Part shown: positions 58,296 to 64,000 of the stretch, piece after piece
How the letters are laid out: each line of letters starts with the position of its first letter
How positions within the stretch are numbered: the stretch's first letter is position 1
NCBI GenBank assembly: GCA_022578605.1
Contig: MU394053.1
Coordinates: forward strand, 1,322,229 to 1,386,228
From: Camillea tinctor
Lineage: Eukaryota > Ascomycota > Sordariomycetes > Xylariales > Xylariaceae
Length of the DNA stretch: 64,000 bases
Direction of reading: 5' to 3'
The notes under the pieces: model-generated
The model's input: the letters and a program-made list of their open reading frames with translations, nothing else
Told to the model about the DNA's origin: nothing
Database searches by the model: none
Program-made: the position numbers and the translations under genes

Positions 58296-59861
58296 ATGCG
58301 TATAGGTGCATATAACTTCAAGGAGGGGTTCGGCTTCCAAGCTTCCCTTGCCTCTATTCTTCTTAGTTTTTTATTGCCGAGGATTTCTGGTGCTTTTCCA
58401 GCGAAAGCGCACGCCCCCTTTGACTACACCACTGCGGAAGCTGGAAACCCATTTGTGAGCGGTTGGTACGCAGATCCCGACACAGAAATATACGACGGTC
58501 AGTTTTGGGTATATCCGACAGCTTCGAGGCCGTACAAAGAACAGACGTACCTGGACGCTTTCTCGAGTCCCGACCTGATTCATTGGACAAAACACCCTAA
58601 CATCCTCACCACGCATGACGTAGCCTGGGCTAGAGTAGCCCTGTGGGCGCCAGCACCAATCTACCGAAATGGAAAATATTATCTGTATTTCGGAGCTAAT
58701 GATATTCTGGAAAAAGAGGTAGCGTTTGGAATAAAGGGTGGCATTGGGGTCGCTGTCGCAGACAACCCGGAGGGCCCGTACGTGGATGCCATCGGCAAAC
58801 CACTGATCGGAGAATACCATAATGGAGCCCAGCCGATAGATCAAGATGTTTTTATTGACGATGTAGACGGGCAGGCGTACATATACTACGGAGGACATTC
58901 CCACGCGAATGTGGCCAAATTAAATGAGGACATGATCTCCCTCGGGACGTTCCACGATAACACGACTTTCAAAGAGATCACGCCCAATAACTACGTCGAA
59001 GGCTCGCAGATGATCAAGCGCAACGGCATGTATTACTTCATGTGGTCGGAGGGAGGGTGGACCGGACCGGACTACAGTGTCTCGTACGCCATCGCCAATT
59101 CGCCACTGGGGCCGTTCATCCGGGAGGGCAAGATCCTCGAGCAGGACAGCGCAGTCGCAAAAGGGAGCGGCCACCACGGCGTCATCAACATCCCCAACAC
59201 GGACATATGGTACATCGTATACCATCGCCGCTCGCTCAGCGAGACGGACGGCAACCACCGTGTCCTGGCCTACGACCGCATGTACTTCAACGCCGACGGG
59301 ACCATCGCCCCAGTCAAGATGCTGGTCAAGGACGACTTCTCCGACGGGGACATGATCGCCTGGACGACAGGCGGCGGGGACTGGAGGGTCGCCAACCAGC
59401 GGCTCAAAGTGACAGCTGACGTGGTCGGCGCCATCGCCGCGCTGGACACGAACTTCACGGACCTCGTCTTCGACGCGACGATCAAGGTCGTTCAGGGGTC
59501 CGACGCGGGCCTGCTGTTCCGCGCCACCAATCTATCCCTCTTGGGCGGGGCGTACCAGGGGTACTACGCGAGCATCTCCCCCACCCTCGGGACGGTCTCG
59601 CTGACGAAGTCATCTGTCATCGGTGGCAAGGGCAACAGTATGACGAGCACCGAGATCGCTACCGTGAGCTTAGGTATTTCTCCTAGAGAGGAGTACGGCG
59701 TTAGGGTGTCGGCGATAGGCAGCGAGATCAATGTGTTCGTGGGTGATATGGAGAACCCTGTGATCAGCGCCACGGATAGCTCGTTCGCTTACGGTACGAA
59801 TGGCGTGAGAGCTTGTTTTGCTACCGCGCAATTTGGGTTTATATCGGTTGAGAAGCCGTGA
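58296..59861 (+). CDS. Secreted GH43 glycoside hydrolase with C-terminal accessory domain
   Basis: Five-bladed beta-propeller arabinan/xylan-active family; probable beta-xylosidase or alpha-arabinofuranosidase. Single exon, 521 residues from the chosen start. Seen: a signal-peptide-like N-terminus (ASILLSFLLPRISGA), then the catalytic triad of GH43: base Asp60 in GWYADPD, pKa-modulating Asp184 in QPIDQDVFID, and acid Glu235 in NNYVEGSQMI. Further blocks are VALWAPAPIYRNGKYYLYF and YFMWSEGGWTGPDYSVSY, followed by a C-terminal beta-sandwich domain of about 180 residues of carbohydrate-binding type (from WTTGGGDWRVANQRLKV). The frame is open with an ATG at 58068, which would add 76 residues and a second hydrophobic segment; I prefer 58296 because it gives one clean signal peptide. 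Substrate specificity is inferred only at family level. Confidence 0.9.
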   Translation: MRIGAYNFKEGFGFQASLASILLSFLLPRISGAFPAKAHAPFDYTTAEAGNPFVSGWYADPDTEIYDGQFWVYPTASRPYKEQTYLDAFSSPDLIHWTKHPNILTTHDVAWARVALWAPAPIYRNGKYYLYFGANDILEKEVAFGIKGGIGVAVADNPEGPYVDAIGKPLIGEYHNGAQPIDQDVFIDDVDGQAYIYYGGHSHANVAKLNEDMISLGTFHDNTTFKEITPNNYVEGSQMIKRNGMYYFMWSEGGWTGPDYSVSYAIANSPLGPFIREGKILEQDSAVAKGSGHHGVINIPNTDIWYIVYHRRSLSETDGNHRVLAYDRMYFNADGTIAPVKMLVKDDFSDGDMIAWTTGGGDWRVANQRLKVTADVVGAIAALDTNFTDLVFDATIKVVQGSDAGLLFRATNLSLLGGAYQGYYASISPTLGTVSLTKSSVIGGKGNSMTSTEIATVSLGISPREEYGVRVSAIGSEINVFVGDMENPVISATDSSFAYGTNGVRACFATAQFGFISVEKP

Positions 59862-60860
59862 TGATGGCGATGACGGTAATGGCGTTGCTGTGGTGTGGGA
59901 TTTGGGGTTCATGATATCCTTCCTATAACTCTTCTTCTCATACGTCTATAACAACCTATTTTCTAGATGTAATCTAAATATATTTTATGGAGTATGGTTG
60001 CGGGTATAACCTGTTGTCAAAGCGAGACGCTCTTTCGTAGCGATTTACACAACTAGGGTAAGTCCCGCCATCGTTACAGTTTGTTGGTACGCCATGCTCC
60101 TAGCAGACTGTCTTTCGTAAAACGCATCGTTACGTTCGGTAATAGGATCGGCTCGCATCGTATCAAGCCTGTGCTATTCAATGTTCTATGCTGCACGAGC
60201 TTAAGGAGCTGTATGCCTACGATGAACTCTTGACCTATAAGTCTCTAGGCAATGCCACCTCACTATCTAACTATGCAAATTCACTAATACATATAGGTTA
60301 AACGTCGACTCTTGCTTGGCAACTATTCGGACAAATTGTCAAATGCCGAGTCCGAAGCGGAGCAGGAAGTAGGCATCCCATAATTACGGGGGCAAAATCG
60401 GTCCCCCCGGATTGATCTTTGCGCTGATTCAGACTTTTAGGGTGCCACATACATCCATACACCGTCAGTTCCCAGCTAATAAAGCGGCTTGAGTGGGACC
60501 AGAGTAACTACACATGTCGGGACCGACATTAATGGAGATCGTTGTAGGGTCAGAACGAGATAGCTGTCTTGCTATAAGCAAGTAGCCTCAATACGGTTAG
60601 CCCATCACCACAGGAAGCTAAAAGAATGGGCTTCAATGTTTGGGTTCAGACGATCCGATCTGTAACATCATTGGATCTGAACTATCATAAGTCATGGCGG
60701 CGGCTGTGTTCATTGTAAGTTTCCATGCAACCTAGATAAGTGTTTTATTTGAGACTCGCAACGAGTATATACGCGGTACTAGATAGTACCGTGTCCTGCC
60801 GTGTAGCCAAAACATCTGAATAATAATATACACACCCAATTTTGATTTCTAGGTAGTCAA
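59862..60860. other. 1.0 kb intergenic region downstream of GH43
   Basis: Convergent 3' flanks of GH43 and the next gene. I see no gene, repeat array or RNA. Confidence 0.5.
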
Positions 60861-61742
60861 CTAATACAATCTAGCCGTCCTACGCACCGACCTCTGCCGA
60901 AACCGCCGAGTTGGCGGAAGGGTGCCGTTGAGTCCACAACCAGCATTTACGCACGAAGAAACCGTGTGTACATATCTGATCTCGCCATTCTCAACCCTGA
61001 ACATGTGGCTATCAGGCATAGGGCGGTCTCCCACCGACATGTCCAGCCCCGGGAAGCCCAAGAAGATATCCACCACCCCCATCTCCTCATCAACCACGTA
61101 CCGGCGGTTCGTAACCGCAATCGTCGACGGCAAACCCAGGCTGCACGTATTCTCACCAGTTCTACTAGTATCCGTGTACGCCCCGCCCTCGAGCCGCGCG
61201 CAGGGTGTCCCAAACGGCACCTCCACAGACTCGTCCTTGAAGCGGTCAAAGTACGCATCGCCCGCGGCCTGGATCGCCTCGCGGGTATCGCGCTCGCCCT
61301 CGGGGATGGGCTCCCAGTCCTCGAACGAGTTCCAATACAGATAGCCCGTGGCGTTGAACAGCCAGTCGCCCTCGTCGGTGACGATCGACTCGATGGACGC
61401 GACGCGGTCGCCGCTGAACAGCATGCGCGTGCCGATGACGTAGGGGTGCTCGGTGCCCAACGCGGCGATGAGCTCCGTGAAGGTCGCGCACCGCTCCGTG
61501 TCGTGGATGCTGCGCGCATGGTCGGGTTTGATCGCTTGCGAGAGCACGCCCGCGCTTATGTCCAGAGGCTGCTCGTTCTCCGTGTACGTCACGTTGCTCG
61601 CAAGCACCGTGAGGGTGTCGCTTGATCCGCTCGTCTGCGCTGCTACGTACTGGTCCGTGGCGCTCTTGAGCATTTCTCGGCTGCACTGGGCAGCTGCGCT
61701 GGCCGCGAGCCCGAGGCAGGTTATCGCAAGAGACTGAAGCAT
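60861..61742 (-). CDS. Secreted protein of 293 residues, fungal DUF (probably DUF8021-type), unknown function
   Basis: Single exon. Seen: a signal peptide (MLQSLAITCLGLAASAAA) cleaved near residue 18, then CSREMLKSATDQYVAAQTSG, a domain with LASNVTYTENEQPLDISAGV, a linked region with SFEDWEPIPEGERDTREAIQ and AAGDAYFDRF, GTPCARLEGGAYTDT, a cysteine in NTCSLGLP, and a terminal YVHTVSSCVNAGCGLNG motif with Cys pairs. The first half resembles SnoaL/NTF2-like small-barrel proteins in its alpha-plus-beta pattern, and I recall such proteins under DUF8021; both statements are from memory of the pattern, not a search. It lies near the GH43 gene, consistent with a secreted extracellular role. The tail is Arg-rich. 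A very GC-rich coding stretch makes long antisense frames. Confidence 0.82.
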   Translation of the reverse strand: MLQSLAITCLGLAASAAAQCSREMLKSATDQYVAAQTSGSSDTLTVLASNVTYTENEQPLDISAGVLSQAIKPDHARSIHDTERCATFTELIAALGTEHPYVIGTRMLFSGDRVASIESIVTDEGDWLFNATGYLYWNSFEDWEPIPEGERDTREAIQAAGDAYFDRFKDESVEVPFGTPCARLEGGAYTDTSRTGENTCSLGLPSTIAVTNRRYVVDEEMGVVDIFLGFPGLDMSVGDRPMPDSHMFRVENGEIRYVHTVSSCVNAGCGLNGTLPPTRRFRQRSVRRTARLY

Positions 61743-64000
61743 TTTTGTTTCTTGCTGAGTACTACTACTGGTGCTGCTGCTGCTCCTATATTATGCTATG
61801 GAAGGGAATAGTCTTTTTGAGTAGCTTCATTCTATCTACCTTCAGGTGCAAAGACCACTGCTATTTATAACCGTTTCATGCGTTCAGCAGCTCCAACTGC
61901 CGTCGACTATGGCACCAGATAAACCCACGCGAACGGTTGAATTCACTGGCTACAAGGCTTCTGTATCTAATTGGGACTTGACAGTCGCGTCTCCTCAGGC
62001 CTGCGGAGACTGCATGTCCATTCCGGGAGATTTTCTTTCTTTTGCCAGAGTTACAAGCCTCCAAGCGATCCCTCGTCGTATAAGATCCCCTGCCCCTTTA
62101 GCCGGTGCCGTTGACAGCCTGACATTTTATAGTTTTCCTAGTCAATAACTCGCAACTATAGCCTGACAATATACAACATTGGAATGTTTATGATAACATA
62201 GACTTTAAGCCTGCGGTTAATCTAATTGTTCTCTTTCATATTAATGTTCTCGACTCTACCCTGGAGTTGAGACTGCTATAATCTAAGGGTTCAAAATTGA
62301 TTATAATCTATCTACGCTGCCATGGCAGTGTTCTCAAGATATTCTTCTGAAGGCTTGCAAGCCACTCCCTACAACCCATAATAAACTAGCAATGGGTGAT
62401 ATTGATGGATTAATATTCCAATATATGCTTGGGTTTCTCACACTTTTGGTGTATTGTTGAGTTTTGAGGGTTTGCCGCTCTTTCGTAGCTATAAAAGATT
62501 CAATTGCGATAACATCCTTAACTCTCAATCAATATTTACTTTTTCATAAGCTACATAGTACTACCATAGCAACTGCGGTTAATGAGTGTTGTACACAAAC
62601 ATGCATAATGCATATATTTTGAGATGTTGTACCTATAAGCTTCTACTTCCCGACCCTAGCCCTGGCCCCCAACCACAGAATACCCCCATATCCTGTGAAG
62701 ATGATATAATGCTAGGGTCAATTTTGAATCTAAATGAGTAAAGTGATACGAGATAATGGCTGTCAGTTAAATAAACCAGAAAAATAAAGGAATTAGTTCC
62801 TACTCACCACTATAAGAACGATGACCTTAGAGACTCACCCACCCAGCAGTAGATCGCTTTTGAAAGAACTTTTGCTATATTTTTAATATAGAAAATGTAG
62901 CAAAGGAATGGGCAATACTTACCCACCTACCCAGGTATATAAGCTTAAATCTAGCTTCCGAAGGTGGGTATAGAACACTACCCAAGTTTATAATGACTAT
63001 TTATTTAATATGCGAGGTGATTCAAAAGAATACTCTATTGGAGCATGTTATGTGTTGAGTACCTATTCATAACATATCTCATACAACTGTAATTTGTTAC
63101 TGCATTAATTAACTATTCATACCTATGAACTTTTATCATCAACATCTATGAGGGAAGTATATGAATCTCAAGGATGTATATTTGGTATCGGTGATGACTA
63201 GAAAGCTCTCAGACATTAAGCTACTCGAAAGATACCCCTAGCCCAAATACATTCATTGGATAATGGAGACTATTTGCTGAGTCATATTTCATCTCAGACT
63301 TACAAAGTTGTAAGTACGTGATAACGAAGCCTGACCAAAAAAAGGGAATCTACTGCGAGCGATTTCCTGATTTCTTTAACCCTACAAGGTTAGGTATATA
63401 TTACTCTTGAAACATTGTCTATTACATCCTATAGTCATGCTAGTTAAACTGGGACTTGGTCACAAGTCCCATCAGCGTCGGACTACGTCGGGCTCTAGAG
63501 AACTGCGTGCTTCTCTCATACAACTGGTAACTATAGAAATTAGTAGTTGTGATATGGTACGACGGGCACTTCTAATAATGAGTAATAATAATGATTTCTT
63601 TTTGCTGTTGATCTTTCTACCTTGGGGTCACGTCCTTCCAATATAGAAGTTCGGACTTGAATGTCGGCGAAAATCGAGGCGAATATCCGATGCTACCCTT
63701 TTTGGAATATGATGAGTCCTGATTGGTCGATGGTATCCTTGTAATTGTCCCACCGAATCGCATAAGCAAAGCGACCGATTGAGTCTCCGTGCTCCGTAAT
63801 AGCTATCAGACATGCATGCCATGACGGTGTTCGGACAGGTAGGAGACCTCAAGGCATGGACGGTGGACACAAGCAACTCATATCGTCGGTGCCGACATGT
63901 TTAATCGTTCAACTTCATGCGTGGCTCAATATGTGCACACATAGGTTAGGCATGCAGAAAAATGAATATTGTATATAATGGTTGGAAGCAGCCCGTTCAA
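61743..64000. other. AT-rich right end without a credible gene
   Basis: 2.26 kb. From about 62150 the sequence is AT-rich, with no frame beyond 82 codons except 61846-62148 (100 codons, plus), which overlaps the upstream region of the secreted protein and has no motif. No transposon ends, direct repeats or RNA genes are recognised. Confidence 0.5.

Noticed and set aside
60966..61625. 219-codon plus-strand frame opposite the secreted protein
   Set aside because: Antisense shadow with Arg/His-rich composition and no signal or motif.
61846..62148. 100-codon plus-strand frame
   Set aside because: No family feature; lies in the promoter of the secreted protein and ends in AT-rich DNA.

Overview
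The window looks like the nuclear genome of a filamentous ascomycete (Pezizomycotina, most likely Sordariomycetes). Evidence: protein genes carry short 45-280 bp introns with GTAAGT-type donors, CTAAC/CTGAC branch points and YAG acceptors. The recognisable proteins are typical fungal ones: HAK potassium transporter, trehalose synthase regulatory subunit, CSC1/RSN1 membrane protein, GH17 and GH43 enzymes and Notchless/Rsa4. Intergenic DNA is long and rich in TACCTAGGTA-like words. All gene models were built by hand from reading frame, splice signals and family conservation; phases were checked exon by exon. I saw no rRNA, tRNA, CRISPR array or intact transposon.

Layout. 1-1562 (-): 5' part of pyruvate carboxylase, with tiny exons. 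1563-7189: long spacer with minisatellites. 7190-7987 (-): mitochondrial pyruvate carrier MPC1. 8656-9651 (-): spliceosomal SmB, divergent from 10175-10911 (+) ribosomal protein uL5/RPL11. 11762-15001 (+): a 1061-residue disordered, probably nuclear protein of unknown function. 15598-16627 (-): a 315-residue Cys-cluster protein. 17971-20953 (-): HAK/KUP K+ transporter. 22473-23814 (-): branched-chain aminotransferase-like PLP enzyme. 23815-28958: 5.1 kb spacer. 28959-31926 (-): trehalose synthase complex regulatory subunit, with three stress elements about 0.7 kb upstream of its start. 31927-37957: 6.0 kb spacer. 37958-40018 (-): Rsa4/Notchless, head to head with 40544-43575 (+) MSH4. 43974-45072 (-): secreted GH17 glucanase. 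48535-49692 (-): secreted bacterial-type solute-binding protein. 52165-54881 (+): CSC1/RSN1-like channel. 55173-56567 (-): Golgi-type O-fucosyltransferase-like protein. 58296-59861 (+): secreted GH43. 60861-61742 (-): secreted unknown. 61743-64000: AT-rich tail without a credible gene.

The left two thirds hold mostly housekeeping genes: pyruvate anaplerosis and mitochondrial pyruvate import lie side by side, and splicing, ribosome, meiosis and trehalose genes follow. The right third, from 43.9 kb, is richer in secreted or membrane proteins (GH17, solute-binding protein, CSC1, glycosyltransferase, GH43, unknown secreted protein), which looks more accessory. I found no clear defence or biosynthetic gene cluster. 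The most unusual signals are micro-exons of 8, 9 and 12 nt, an initiator exon that is only the ATG, a GC-AG intron in MSH4, a secreted bacterial-type binding protein, a Cys-cluster protein, and a dispersed CCTAGG-centred palindrome found throughout the non-coding DNA.
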